The position numbers were made by a program, and so were the translations under genes. The notes under the pieces are model-generated. The model worked only from the letters and a program-made list of their open reading frames with translations. It ran no database searches and was not told where the DNA came from. A stretch of DNA of 64,000 nt from Acinetobacter bereziniae LMG 1003 = CIP 70.12 (GTDB lineage: Bacteria; Pseudomonadota; Gammaproteobacteria; Pseudomonadales; Moraxellaceae). Positions 17,797-27,003 of the stretch are shown piece by piece (the stretch's first letter is position 1; each line of letters starts with the position of its first letter). The DNA lies in assembly GCF_000368925.1 (NCBI RefSeq), contig NZ_KB849756.1:819429-883428 (forward strand), read 5' to 3'.

Positions 17797-20532
17797 ATGG
17801 ATATACGACCAAGTTTCCTCAGCTACATCTTTGCAGACGCTACCAAGTGGCGAATGAATTATACTTTCCCGGAGCTAGTACTTGAGTTAGATACCAAAGC
17901 CATAAAGCTTAATCTTGAGCAGGTGCTGGAAACACATATCCAAAAAGGCTGGATATGGTCATCATTGACACTGAAAACCCTCGATCAAAATTTTCAGTTC
18001 AAAGGTATATTCAACGCACAGGCTGAAGAATTTCAAATCAAACTTAATGATGATGTAGAATTCCTGAGAAATAAAAGAAATGCTGAAAAAATTAAGGAAA
18101 CTTTAAAACCATTTTTACTAGAATACCAAAATTTTATCCAACAAAATCTTTACCTATCCTATCGTCTATGCAACCTGTTTAGATCAGATTTATCACAAAG
18201 ATCCAAAGCCTCAGTAGAACAATTTGGCAGTCTCATTCAACGGGATAGCTCTTTTGCATTTGAGCCAGTATTACAAAATCAATTTGAACAACTTCGACAG
18301 TTTATAGAATTATCGATTCAGGCAAACTACGCTATTGATGCCAAAAATAAACGCTTCGTTGAAAGTGAGTTAAAAGCTTTTAAGCAATTTTTCGATCAGG
18401 TAGAGAGTACGCCACTAACTAATGAACAACGGGTTTCCTCCATCATCTTTGAAGACCGCAACTTATTGGTCGCTGCGGCGGGTTCGGGGAAAACATCAAC
18501 GATTGTTGGAAAAGTGGGATATGCCCTATTAACTGGACTCTATAAACCAGAAGAGATTTTGGTTCTTGCATTCAATAAAAATGCAGGCGAAGAACTAAGT
18601 GAACGTATTAGCTTTAGGCTAAAGGATATTCTCTCCAATTTTGATACTAGTGTTGAAGCACTTAATTTCCATAAATTTGGTGTTAAGGTCATTGGAAAAG
18701 CAACAGGTAAAAGCCCATCTGTATCCAACAATGCAGGAAAGCCTCAAGCCCTCCTGAATCGGATTATTCAACAATTAATCGAAACAGACCCAGACTTTCA
18801 GGAAAAGTACCTTTTATTTAAAACTGCTTATCTAAGAGCTCCGTTGTCACCTTTTGCTTTTAAGACTAGAAATGATTGGGAGAAGGCACAGAAGCGATCA
18901 TTTGACAGATTCAAGGATGGCTTCGAAACCTATCAAGGAGAGATAGTTAAATCACATGGCGAAAAAGCAATAGCCAACTGGTTATATAGCCAAGGAATTC
19001 CTTATCAGTACGAAAGAAACTACGAGCATGAAACAGCTGATGAAGCCCACCGCCAATATAAGCCTGATTTTTACCTTCCTGAAATAAATCTATATCTAGA
19101 ACATTATGCTGTAGACCAGCATGGTAAAACACCCGCACATTTTGGGCAAAAATATCTGGATGAAATGAAATGGAAGTCAGAAACTCATCAAAAGTATAAA
19201 ACTGATTTAATCAGTACAACCTTTCATGAATTTATTACAGGTACTATTTTTAAGAAATTGGAACAGGAGCTGAAATCAAGAGGACAGGTATTTAAGCCAC
19301 GTAGTCTCGCTGAGATTAACGCTAAGGCACAGTCTATTTATGAATTTGATGCGAATGATCTTTATGCCAGTTTTTTAAGTCATTACAAGTCTAATCAAGC
19401 CAATATTACCAGCCTATTAGCCAGAACATCCCTGAGCCTACGTGAAAGTCTTTTTTTACAGTTGTTTTCTAAGGTTTACCAAGAATATGACCAGTTCTTA
19501 AAAATTAATAAAGAATGCGACTTCGATGACTTGCTGATTGAGTCTGCTCAGTTAATAAATGAAAAGAAATACAAAAGCCCTTTCAAACTTATTATCGTTG
19601 ATGAGTTTCAGGATACATCTCAAGCTAGAGCCAGACTCATTCTGTCCTTATTGAATCAGGTACAAGAAGCAAAACTGTTTTGTGTGGGGGATGATTGGCA
19701 AGCAATATATCGCTTTGCAGGTTCAGACATCAGCATTTTCACACAGTTTGAAAGGGTATTTGGTTATACCAAACAAACACAGCTCACCCAGACCTTCCGC
19801 TCCAATCAAGGTATTGCCAATGTTGCCAGTGGCTTTATCCAAAAAAATAAATCCCAGCTTCAAAAAGTCGTCAACGCTCTTGATAATACCAGTAGTAAAG
19901 TGGTTGAAATAAACTTTTTAACAAAGACTCAGGAAATTAACGAATACCTGACTAAAACCATTATGGAAATCAATGATGCCAACTCAGGTTCAGGCAAGAA
20001 AAAATCCATTTATATTTTGGGTCGCTATAAACACCACAAACCTAATTTAAACAGTATTTTACCATTTCTTAGAAATTGTACGTTCGAGTTTAAAACCATC
20101 CACTCTTCAAAAGGCTTACAGGCAGACTATGTCATCCTTCTAGGCTTAAATAGTGGCAGTAGCGCATTCCCTGCTGAAAAAGAAGATGATCCTCTTCTAA
20201 ACTTAATCTTACCACAACCTGAGATACATGCATTTGCTGAAGAACGTCGTCTGTTCTATGTGGCACTGACTCGTGCAAAGGAAAAAGTTTATTTAATTGG
20301 AGAACGTAATTCAGTTTTTCTTGAAGAAATTACCAGTGATCAGATTTTTAAAGAATTTATCCATATACCTCAAGACGAATCTAAACAGATCAATAGTAAT
20401 ATCCCACCAGAATGGCTGTGTCCAAAATGTGGACAAGGTCGTTTATGGAAAAAAACAGGGAGGTTTGGTGATTTTTTAGCGTGCAATCGCTACCCCAATT
20501 GTGGATACACGAAGAGTTTAAAGCGTCGTTGA
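17797..20532 (+). CDS. Helicase IV-like UvrD-family helicase with inserted nuclease-like domain and zinc ribbon
   Basis: A 911-aa superfamily 1A helicase. Motifs in order: N-terminal helicase IV-like region (about 1-200), Q motif and Walker A (PLTNEQRV, AAAGSGKT at 227-234), Walker B (IIVDEFQDTSQ), motif III (CVGDDWQAIYRFAG), motif IV region (LTQTFRSN), motif V (TIHSSKGLQADYVILLG) and motif VI (YVALTRAKEKVYLIG). An insert near 385-480 carries YKPDFYLPEINLYLEHY, a Vsr/PD-(D/E)XK-like strand pattern with D424 and E435, but without a clear E-x-K lysine. The last ~35 residues form a four-Cys topoisomerase-type zinc ribbon (CPKCGQG, CNRYPNCG). E. coli HelD is shorter and lacks both additions. It lies alone in the island and may serve DNA repair or anti-invader defence. 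Confidence 0.85.
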   Translation: MDIRPSFLSYIFADATKWRMNYTFPELVLELDTKAIKLNLEQVLETHIQKGWIWSSLTLKTLDQNFQFKGIFNAQAEEFQIKLNDDVEFLRNKRNAEKIKETLKPFLLEYQNFIQQNLYLSYRLCNLFRSDLSQRSKASVEQFGSLIQRDSSFAFEPVLQNQFEQLRQFIELSIQANYAIDAKNKRFVESELKAFKQFFDQVESTPLTNEQRVSSIIFEDRNLLVAAAGSGKTSTIVGKVGYALLTGLYKPEEILVLAFNKNAGEELSERISFRLKDILSNFDTSVEALNFHKFGVKVIGKATGKSPSVSNNAGKPQALLNRIIQQLIETDPDFQEKYLLFKTAYLRAPLSPFAFKTRNDWEKAQKRSFDRFKDGFETYQGEIVKSHGEKAIANWLYSQGIPYQYERNYEHETADEAHRQYKPDFYLPEINLYLEHYAVDQHGKTPAHFGQKYLDEMKWKSETHQKYKTDLISTTFHEFITGTIFKKLEQELKSRGQVFKPRSLAEINAKAQSIYEFDANDLYASFLSHYKSNQANITSLLARTSLSLRESLFLQLFSKVYQEYDQFLKINKECDFDDLLIESAQLINEKKYKSPFKLIIVDEFQDTSQARARLILSLLNQVQEAKLFCVGDDWQAIYRFAGSDISIFTQFERVFGYTKQTQLTQTFRSNQGIANVASGFIQKNKSQLQKVVNALDNTSSKVVEINFLTKTQEINEYLTKTIMEINDANSGSGKKKSIYILGRYKHHKPNLNSILPFLRNCTFEFKTIHSSKGLQADYVILLGLNSGSSAFPAEKEDDPLLNLILPQPEIHAFAEERRLFYVALTRAKEKVYLIGERNSVFLEEITSDQIFKEFIHIPQDESKQINSNIPPEWLCPKCGQGRLWKKTGRFGDFLACNRYPNCGYTKSLKRR

Positions 20533-21094
20533 GTTTTGATGAACTCATTGAACTGACTATTGAATATATGTGGATGACAATAGAGCTACGGTTAGAATTG
20601 AGCACCAATACGGTTGATATAGACTAAATAAATCTAGCGAGCTGTCCGCTTATTGGATTTATTTTTATTAGCTAACCTATTAACATTATTAAATGTAGCC
20701 TATTAATCGAGCGGTTTTATTATGGATTGGACAACAATAAAAATATAATACTTATATATCAAAAAAATTAAATAAATCAGAAATTATTATGGTGCAAAAT
20801 TGGTGTAATTATAGAAAATTTAGAGAGTGTTTTTATTTGTTGTTGATATGTCTTAAGTTATCCACATTCCAACAAGCTACTTAAGTTATATCAAATTGCC
20901 CCTATATTGCCTGATTGTGGAAGAATAGCCAACCTAAAGCAACTCTCTCATCAAATGATATATCCCCTTAGCTAATGACCGCCTTTGAACTCAATATTGT
21001 TCATCTATGCTTTGCTTTTGAACAACAAACTATATTGCACAAAACCAAATAAATTTTTAGACTCAAGTGCCCTCCCTATTTCAACAAAGAAAAA
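20533..21094. other. AT-rich intergenic stretch
   Basis: About 560 bp with no convincing gene. Just after the helicase stop a short plus-strand frame (about 33 codons from TTG 20530, ending near 20628) reads FDELIELTIEYMWM; it could be a tiny helical peptide or a remnant. No terminator hairpin or repeat was found, and the rest probably holds promoter sequence for 21095. Confidence 0.4.
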
Positions 21095-21412
21095 ATGAAA
21101 GAAAAAATTTTAGCCTTTGTAAAAAAAATGAACGGTCATGTTTCATTTGTAGAGTTACAAAATCAGTTTCCTGAAATAAAGGGAAATGAACAGTTCGGAC
21201 AAGAAAGTTTTAACTTATTGTTCTGGCCGAATGTAACGATGGAATTTATTGAGTCAATCAATACCCTAATAAAAGAAAATAAACTGAAGTTTGCGCCTTG
21301 CGAACCATTACTCTATACAGGAGATGGCGTAATTTTTGACTTTCCTGTCGCAAAAGAGTTCAAGAAATATGCCACTCTACGTTGGTATCCAATGGTTTTT
21401 AGTGCTGTTTGA
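21095..21412 (+). CDS. Small unknown protein
   Basis: A 105-aa soluble protein with mixed charge (MKEKILAFVKKMNGHVSF). I do not recognise it and see no motif. The N-terminal half looks like a small winged-helix or DprA-winged-helix-type fold by pattern only (ILAFVKKMNGHVSFVELQ), which is weak. It lies between the helicase and the XRE-ImmA pair in the same direction, but 135 bp from the next gene. Confidence 0.5.
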   Translation: MKEKILAFVKKMNGHVSFVELQNQFPEIKGNEQFGQESFNLLFWPNVTMEFIESINTLIKENKLKFAPCEPLLYTGDGVIFDFPVAKEFKKYATLRWYPMVFSAV

Positions 21413-21546
21413 ACCTATCTTAGGTCAGTTTAAGTACTGACCTTTATACTTCATATAGAATAATTTTAAATATTAAAACATAAAATACATACATCATACG
21501 AAAAAAATATGATACATTTTGACAAAATCATTCGAGTCTTAAACTT

Positions 21547-22218
21547 ATGGATATTAATGAGCTCCGTCCACACATTCAAAGCCGAATCGCTCATGAATTT
21601 GGTAATATTTTTTTAGACAACCTAGAGTTTTCTATAAAAAATAAACTATTAGAAAAAGATATTTTTATTCAAGAAATTTTTGACTCTCCAGAACTTGCGA
21701 AACAAGAAAATCCAAAATATGAACCAGGTTTGATAATGGATGCTCTTAACTCTACAGCAATAGATGCCGGTCACAGAGCTTCGGTTGAAGATACAAAACC
21801 CAAAGGTCATCAATTTGTGCAGATGACAACCAACTCTTGTCATGTCGTTATATCTAGAAGAGATTCAAAAAATACTAGAAATGCTCATTTTTATATAGAA
21901 CAAGCTCGGTCAAATATTGGTCTTGTAAAAGATCATCAAAGTGATCTTTTAATTAAAGCACTTCTTAATGAAGATGCAGAGCTTGATGACTTACTATTTG
22001 TTTGTGTAACCACTTATTGGAATTCAGATTTTGAATTACTCGATCTAGATTTCATAATTCCACATCCAATTGAAAATAGACCTATTCTACATTTTAGTTT
22101 AGCGGAACTTAAAAAATCTGCCTTAGAACCAATGACTGATGTCGCAGAAGAACCTATACTCGCGATCAAGAAGCGCCTTGAACAAGCTGATGATGATTCT
22201 CGCGCTTCAAGTGAGTAA
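21547..22218 (+). CDS. Unknown partner of the XRE-ImmA gene
   Basis: A 223-aa protein. I do not recognise the family. It is acidic, especially at the end (EQADDDSRASSE), with a central beta-rich part (QMTTNSCHVVISRRD, LDDLLFVCVTTYW). It has no membrane segment. The stop is 18 bp before the ATG of the XRE-ImmA protease gene, so the two are one operon. Genes next to ImmA/IrrE proteases are often their substrates, toxins or antitoxins, so this one is a candidate substrate or toxin; that is inference from position. Confidence 0.6.
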   Translation: MDINELRPHIQSRIAHEFGNIFLDNLEFSIKNKLLEKDIFIQEIFDSPELAKQENPKYEPGLIMDALNSTAIDAGHRASVEDTKPKGHQFVQMTTNSCHVVISRRDSKNTRNAHFYIEQARSNIGLVKDHQSDLLIKALLNEDAELDDLLFVCVTTYWNSDFELLDLDFIIPHPIENRPILHFSLAELKKSALEPMTDVAEEPILAIKKRLEQADDDSRASSE

Positions 22219-22236
22219 ATATTGGAGGTACAGACG

Positions 22237-23439
22237 ATGTTGGGTATAGATAAGTTCGAGCCAGAAAGGTTGAAACTTGCCCGTCAAATGTACGATGATT
22301 TAAGCAAGACTGCTTTGGCTACAATGATTGATGTAGCACCATCTACTGTTACAAAGTGGGAAGATGGTACTCATAGCCCTCAGCCAGAGGTACTAAATAA
22401 TCTAGCTGAGGCTTTAGGCATTCCTTTACATTGGTTTATTCGTAAAATTCCAAATTACGGTAACCCTTTATTTCTAAATCGTGCAAAAAAACGTGTGCTT
22501 AAAGCACCTTGTTTTAGATCTAATGCAATGCTAATGAATTTAGCAGAAGTACATGCTATTGCAGATGAATGGATCTCTTTTCCTAAAGTTGATTTGATTA
22601 CAGCTCTATCTAGAGAAGAGGCTCTATCATTGGATGATGGAAAAATTCAGTTACTGGCGGAGCAATTACGTACTCATTGGGGATTAGGCTCTTCCCCAAT
22701 CCCAAATTTAATGAAACGTATGGAACGTGCTGGTCTTGTAGTTGCTAGATTTGAAATTGGTTATGAAGAGATGGATGGTACATCCGCTTGGATTAATGAT
22801 AAGCCTTATATTTTTATTGCTGCCGATAAACATAACTACTTTAGAAGTAGGTTTGATTTAGCACATGAGTTAGGCCATATCGTAATGCATAGATATCTCA
22901 CTGAGGAAGATAAGAAAAATTGGTTCGATAAGCTTGAAAAACAAGCTCACTATTTCGCCAATTGTTTTTTATTTCCAACGAAAGCCTTCATTGCGGAAAC
23001 GAGAAGTCGTATTTCATTAGAATCCCTGATGTTACTTAAAAAGCGTTGGGGGATCTCTTTAGCTGCAATGATATATAAAGCTAAGGATTTAAATATTATT
23101 TCTGAAGATCAGTATTCTAAGCTTTGGAGAAGTTACCGTTATCGTGGTTATACAAGGTCAGAACCTTACGATACTGAAACTACTCCTGAAGAGCCTAATC
23201 TACTTAAGAATACGATCAAGATGTTGCTTGAACAAGGAGGATTCGATAAAGCTAATATTATTGATAAATTCGGCCTAAAAAAACATTTAGAACTGTTAGC
23301 GGGATTACCCAAAGGCTTTCTAGATGATGATTTTGGTCAAATAATTAATATGAAGCCAACAACCATCAAATCGAATCAACTTGAAAGTTTAACGCAATCA
23401 AGCAAATCTGCGGAGATCATTAAATTCTCACGAAACTAA
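22237..23439 (+). CDS. XRE-family regulator fused to ImmA/IrrE metallopeptidase
   Basis: About 400 aa from the ATG at 22237, which has a GGAGG ribosome binding site eight bases upstream; a TTG at 22222 lies before that site and is unlikely. Residues ~1-70 are an XRE helix-turn-helix (LSKTALATMIDVAPSTVTKWEDG). The centre holds the zinc protease motif HELGHIVMH and downstream helices of the ImmA/IrrE (COG2856) fold. ImmA-type enzymes cleave a partner repressor or antitoxin on DNA damage or phage signals. It follows the unknown 223-aa gene by 18 bp and is closed by a strong terminator. Confidence 0.85.
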   Translation: MLGIDKFEPERLKLARQMYDDLSKTALATMIDVAPSTVTKWEDGTHSPQPEVLNNLAEALGIPLHWFIRKIPNYGNPLFLNRAKKRVLKAPCFRSNAMLMNLAEVHAIADEWISFPKVDLITALSREEALSLDDGKIQLLAEQLRTHWGLGSSPIPNLMKRMERAGLVVARFEIGYEEMDGTSAWINDKPYIFIAADKHNYFRSRFDLAHELGHIVMHRYLTEEDKKNWFDKLEKQAHYFANCFLFPTKAFIAETRSRISLESLMLLKKRWGISLAAMIYKAKDLNIISEDQYSKLWRSYRYRGYTRSEPYDTETTPEEPNLLKNTIKMLLEQGGFDKANIIDKFGLKKHLELLAGLPKGFLDDDFGQIINMKPTTIKSNQLESLTQSSKSAEIIKFSRN

Positions 23440-23440
23440 A

Positions 23441-23469
23441 AATACCCCCCTGTTAAATCAGGGGGTATT
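23441..23469 (+). terminator. Strong hairpin terminator
   Basis: A stem of AATACCCCCCTG-type sequence paired with its complement and followed by T residues. It lies 2 bp after the XRE-ImmA stop, and also faces the convergent hsdR gene (stop at 23557), so it may act in both directions. Confidence 0.85.
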
Positions 23470-23556
23470 TTATCCATAAAAGGTAGCGAGAATTTTTATA
23501 TATTTCCCATATAAACAACTGATAAATTAGAAATTTAAAGTTCTTGATATATCATG

Positions 23557-26500
23557 TTAAATACTCCCTCCCACCCCTTTAAACTTTTCAACGAACGCTG
23601 CAATTTTTTGAAAAATGCTCTGCTTTTTGGTTAAGTATTGTGGGTTTAATGGACTCATTTTAGGCAGAATAGCATTGAGCTCAGTGCCATTATCACTGGC
23701 AAATTCCCGTTTCAGCGAGGTCGCAATATAACGTCTCGCTGCATCTTCATTCAACTTCTCATCATCGATCAACTCTTTTACTTCACGCTGTTGCTCTACT
23801 TGAGCAAAAGTAAAAAAAGCATCTATCACACTGGCCTTATCACCAATCTGATCTAAATCAGTTTGATTAATAAAATCGACCAACAAACTTTCTTTGGCGC
23901 GGTTGCCAATGCTGGCACGAATCACGCGACGTACATCTTCAACCAGTGAGACTTTATCCTTCACTTTTTTATTGTTCTCAAAAATTAGCTCTAGAATGTA
24001 ATCTAAATTGATTTCTTGTGATTTGAGCAAGTCCACTTCAAAAACTACATCATCCCAATCAATGCTTGATTTTTCTTTTTGTTCTGCCGACTTCTCTCTA
24101 CGTATCCAGTCACGGATATCGTTATAAGTAGATCGGTAATCTTGAATTTTCCGCTCCGCAGGCATTTGGATGCTTTGTAGCGCAGTCAGGCTCTCATCAC
24201 TTAAGTAATGCTTATTCTTGAATGCTTCCACTGCCTCAGAGTCATTCATATCCACGGTTTGTAGTTCTTTTAAACTGGCATATTCATCATAGTTTTGCAG
24301 CACATTTTCGACACGCAAATATTCACCAAAGAGTTTCGCAAAAGCTTTCTTGTCTGATTCTTTGAAAATTGCATCTGGATTTGGAAAGCGCTGCTCTAAT
24401 TCTGTTACCACATCTACAAAGCCCCAACGTGCTTCACCTGTAACAACATCTGTAAAGCCTTGCATGTATTCCGTGTAACTTTTTTCGAGCACCACGTTTT
24501 TAGTATTTGTATCACCAAACAAGGTAATCGCATCAATCGTTGCTTGCTCTAAATCACGGAAGGTAACGATATTGCCAAAGGTTTTAGTCGCATTATAAAT
24601 ACGGTTGGTACGTGAATAAGCCTGCATCAAACCGTGATAACGTAAGTTTTTATCAACAAACAATGTATTCAATGTTGGTGCATCAAAACCAGTTAAGAAC
24701 ATACCGACCACAATGAGCAAGTCAATTTCTTTAGCTTTGACTTGTTTGGCTAGGTCACGATAATAGTTTTGAAAACCCTTACTATCCACACTAAAGTTAG
24801 TTTTAAACAAACTGTTATAGTCAGCAATTGCCGCATTTAAAAACTCTTTTGCGCTGCTGTTCATGGCTGAGACATCAAAACTTTCATCTTGAATATCACC
24901 TACAGCATCTTGTTCTTCATTGGCTGCAAAGGAAAATATCGTAGCAATTTTTAACGGTTTATCATTATTTTTCTGTAAGTCATTCAACGACTCATAATAC
25001 AGCTTTGCTGCCTCTACACTGCTAACGGCAAACATCGCATTAAAACCTTTACTGCTTGCTTGCTGGCGGTGAGTTTTCTGGCGGAAATTATTCAGGATGT
25101 ACTGGCTAATCTGACGAATACGATCAGGATGCAATAAGGCTTGTTTGTTTTCCGCTGTTGTGAGCTTTTTCTCATCCTGTTCAGTTTCAATCGCTTTAAA
25201 TTGTGGGCGTACATCGTTGTAATCCACTTTAAACTTCAGCACTTTTTCATCACGGATTGCATCAGTGATGACATAAGCATGTAGTTCACGACCAAACACG
25301 CTCGCCGTGGTTTCAGCACTCAGCGCATTTTGCGGAAAAATGGGCGTGCCTGTAAAGCCAAACTGATAGTACTTTTTAAATTTCTTTTTCAGATTCTTCT
25401 GCGCTTCACCAAACTGGCTACGGTGACATTCATCAAAAATAAACACCACTTGCTTATTATAAATTGGCAAGTCAGCTTCACTTTTCATCAGATTGTTTAG
25501 CTTTTGGATGGTAGTGACAATAATTTTATTATCATCTTTATCCAAATTTGCTTTTAAACCTGCGGTACTGTCCGAACCATTGACGCTATCAGGTGAAAAA
25601 CGTTGGTATTCTTTCATGGTCTGATAATCGAGGTCTTTACGATCTACCACAAAGAATACTTTTTCAATAAAATCCAGCTCAGTCGCCAACCGTGCCGCTT
25701 TAAAACTGGTCAAGGTCTTGCCTGAACCTGTGGTATGCCAAATAAAGCCACCACTTTCCTGATTTTGGTTAGAGGGACTGCTCCAGTTTTTGGCCTGATA
25801 CGAACTTTTGACTTTCCACAAAATTCGCTCAGTCGCAGCAATTTGGTAAGGACGCATCACCAATAAAGTATCACTGACATCAAACACTGAGTAATGCAAC
25901 AACACATTCAGTAAAGTATTTTTTTGGAAGAAAGTCGCAGTAAAGTCTTTTAAATCTTTAATCAAACTGTTATCCGCTTTCGCCCAGTTCATGGTGAAAT
26001 CAAATGTGTTTTTATTACGTGCTGTAGTATTGGCAAAATAACGGCTATCGGTGCCATTAGAAATCACAAACAACTGTAAGTACTTATATAGAGAGTTTTC
26101 ACTATTAAAGCTTTCTTTACTGTAACGGTGTACCTGATTAAAGGCTTCCCGAATAGCAATGCCCCGTTTTTTTAGTTCAATCTGTACTAAGGGTAAGCCA
26201 TTGACCAAAATGGTGACATCATAACGGTTTGCATGACTGCCTTTTTGTTCAAACTGTTTAATCACTTGTACTTTATTACGAGCTATGTTCTTTTTATCTA
26301 GCAGATAGATGTTTTGAATACGTCCATCATCAAAGACAAAATCATGAATATAATCATCATGAATTTTACGGGTTTTATCTATAATGCTGTCGCTTGGTCT
26401 ATCCAAATAGGTTTCAACAAAACGCAACCATTCACCGTCTAAAAACTGTACGCTATTCAATACTTGCAATTGCTCACGTACATTAACCAGCATTGCTTGA

Positions 26501-26670
26501 GCATTGTTTAAAGCAGGTAGATATTCATAACCTTGATTAACCAAGTCTTGAATCAGCTCTCGCTCTAAATCCCCTTCGCTTTGGTAGCTGTCCACCGCTT
26601 GCCATTCTTTGCAATATTTGTCTAAGACAATAAAATTATTGGTTTCGGCAATCGGTTTATAGTTCGTCAT
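23557..26670 (-). CDS. hsdR: Type I restriction enzyme, motor/nuclease subunit HsdR
   Basis: A 1037-aa protein; the EcoR124I HsdR is almost the same length. The N-terminal nuclease shows D151 (YDVTIL), E165-L-K167 (QIELKK) and Q179-x3-Y183. The translocase core shows Walker A (HTTGSGKT), the DEAD-like box FDECHRSQ, GFTGTP and the C-terminal recA-like part with FLTGFDAP and QAYSRTNRIY. The last ~250 residues are helical and bind the methylase. It cuts unmethylated foreign DNA after translocation, in complex with HsdM2S. It is last in the minus-strand hsdM-hsdS-orf-hsdR cluster, with 59 bp after the small orf. It looks intact. Confidence 0.95.
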   Translation of the reverse strand: MTNYKPIAETNNFIVLDKYCKEWQAVDSYQSEGDLERELIQDLVNQGYEYLPALNNAQAMLVNVREQLQVLNSVQFLDGEWLRFVETYLDRPSDSIIDKTRKIHDDYIHDFVFDDGRIQNIYLLDKKNIARNKVQVIKQFEQKGSHANRYDVTILVNGLPLVQIELKKRGIAIREAFNQVHRYSKESFNSENSLYKYLQLFVISNGTDSRYFANTTARNKNTFDFTMNWAKADNSLIKDLKDFTATFFQKNTLLNVLLHYSVFDVSDTLLVMRPYQIAATERILWKVKSSYQAKNWSSPSNQNQESGGFIWHTTGSGKTLTSFKAARLATELDFIEKVFFVVDRKDLDYQTMKEYQRFSPDSVNGSDSTAGLKANLDKDDNKIIVTTIQKLNNLMKSEADLPIYNKQVVFIFDECHRSQFGEAQKNLKKKFKKYYQFGFTGTPIFPQNALSAETTASVFGRELHAYVITDAIRDEKVLKFKVDYNDVRPQFKAIETEQDEKKLTTAENKQALLHPDRIRQISQYILNNFRQKTHRQQASSKGFNAMFAVSSVEAAKLYYESLNDLQKNNDKPLKIATIFSFAANEEQDAVGDIQDESFDVSAMNSSAKEFLNAAIADYNSLFKTNFSVDSKGFQNYYRDLAKQVKAKEIDLLIVVGMFLTGFDAPTLNTLFVDKNLRYHGLMQAYSRTNRIYNATKTFGNIVTFRDLEQATIDAITLFGDTNTKNVVLEKSYTEYMQGFTDVVTGEARWGFVDVVTELEQRFPNPDAIFKESDKKAFAKLFGEYLRVENVLQNYDEYASLKELQTVDMNDSEAVEAFKNKHYLSDESLTALQSIQMPAERKIQDYRSTYNDIRDWIRREKSAEQKEKSSIDWDDVVFEVDLLKSQEINLDYILELIFENNKKVKDKVSLVEDVRRVIRASIGNRAKESLLVDFINQTDLDQIGDKASVIDAFFTFAQVEQQREVKELIDDEKLNEDAARRYIATSLKREFASDNGTELNAILPKMSPLNPQYLTKKQSIFQKIAAFVEKFKGVGGSI

Positions 26671-26729
26671 GGTTTTGATTCCATTGATTTTTTATTAAGT
26701 AGAATGGTTAAATATGATTGTTAGATTTC

Positions 26730-26987
26730 TTAAACAAAGTTGCTTTTAAATTTTTGGTGATTTCCGATATCGCTTTGAATATATTCATAATTCAAAATTT
26801 TCAGTTCCCAAGGAAAATAAAAATGACTTCTGTTATTAACGTAAATATACGGAGCTGGCACGTGCCGAATGGTTTTAGACAAGTTAAGTTTTTTAATCTT
26901 AATTTGTTCAAAATATGCCTTGGAAAAGTCATGGAGCAACCGATTGACTTCATGAATGAGCTGTTTCACTTGACCTATTTTTCCCAT
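26730..26987 (-). CDS. Small unknown gene between hsdS and hsdR
   Basis: An 85-aa frame with a fair ribosome binding site (GGAG, five bases before ATG 26987), 16 bp after the hsdS 3' end. I do not recognise the product. It starts MGKIGQVKQLIHEVNRLLHDF, a helical amphipathic stretch, and the rest is Lys/Tyr-rich. It could be a small regulator of the restriction system or a remnant of something inserted between hsdS and hsdR. Most type I operons lack such a gene. Confidence 0.5.
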   Translation of the reverse strand: MGKIGQVKQLIHEVNRLLHDFSKAYFEQIKIKKLNLSKTIRHVPAPYIYVNNRSHFYFPWELKILNYEYIQSDIGNHQKFKSNFV

Positions 26988-27003
26988 TTTTACTCCAGAG
27001 ATG

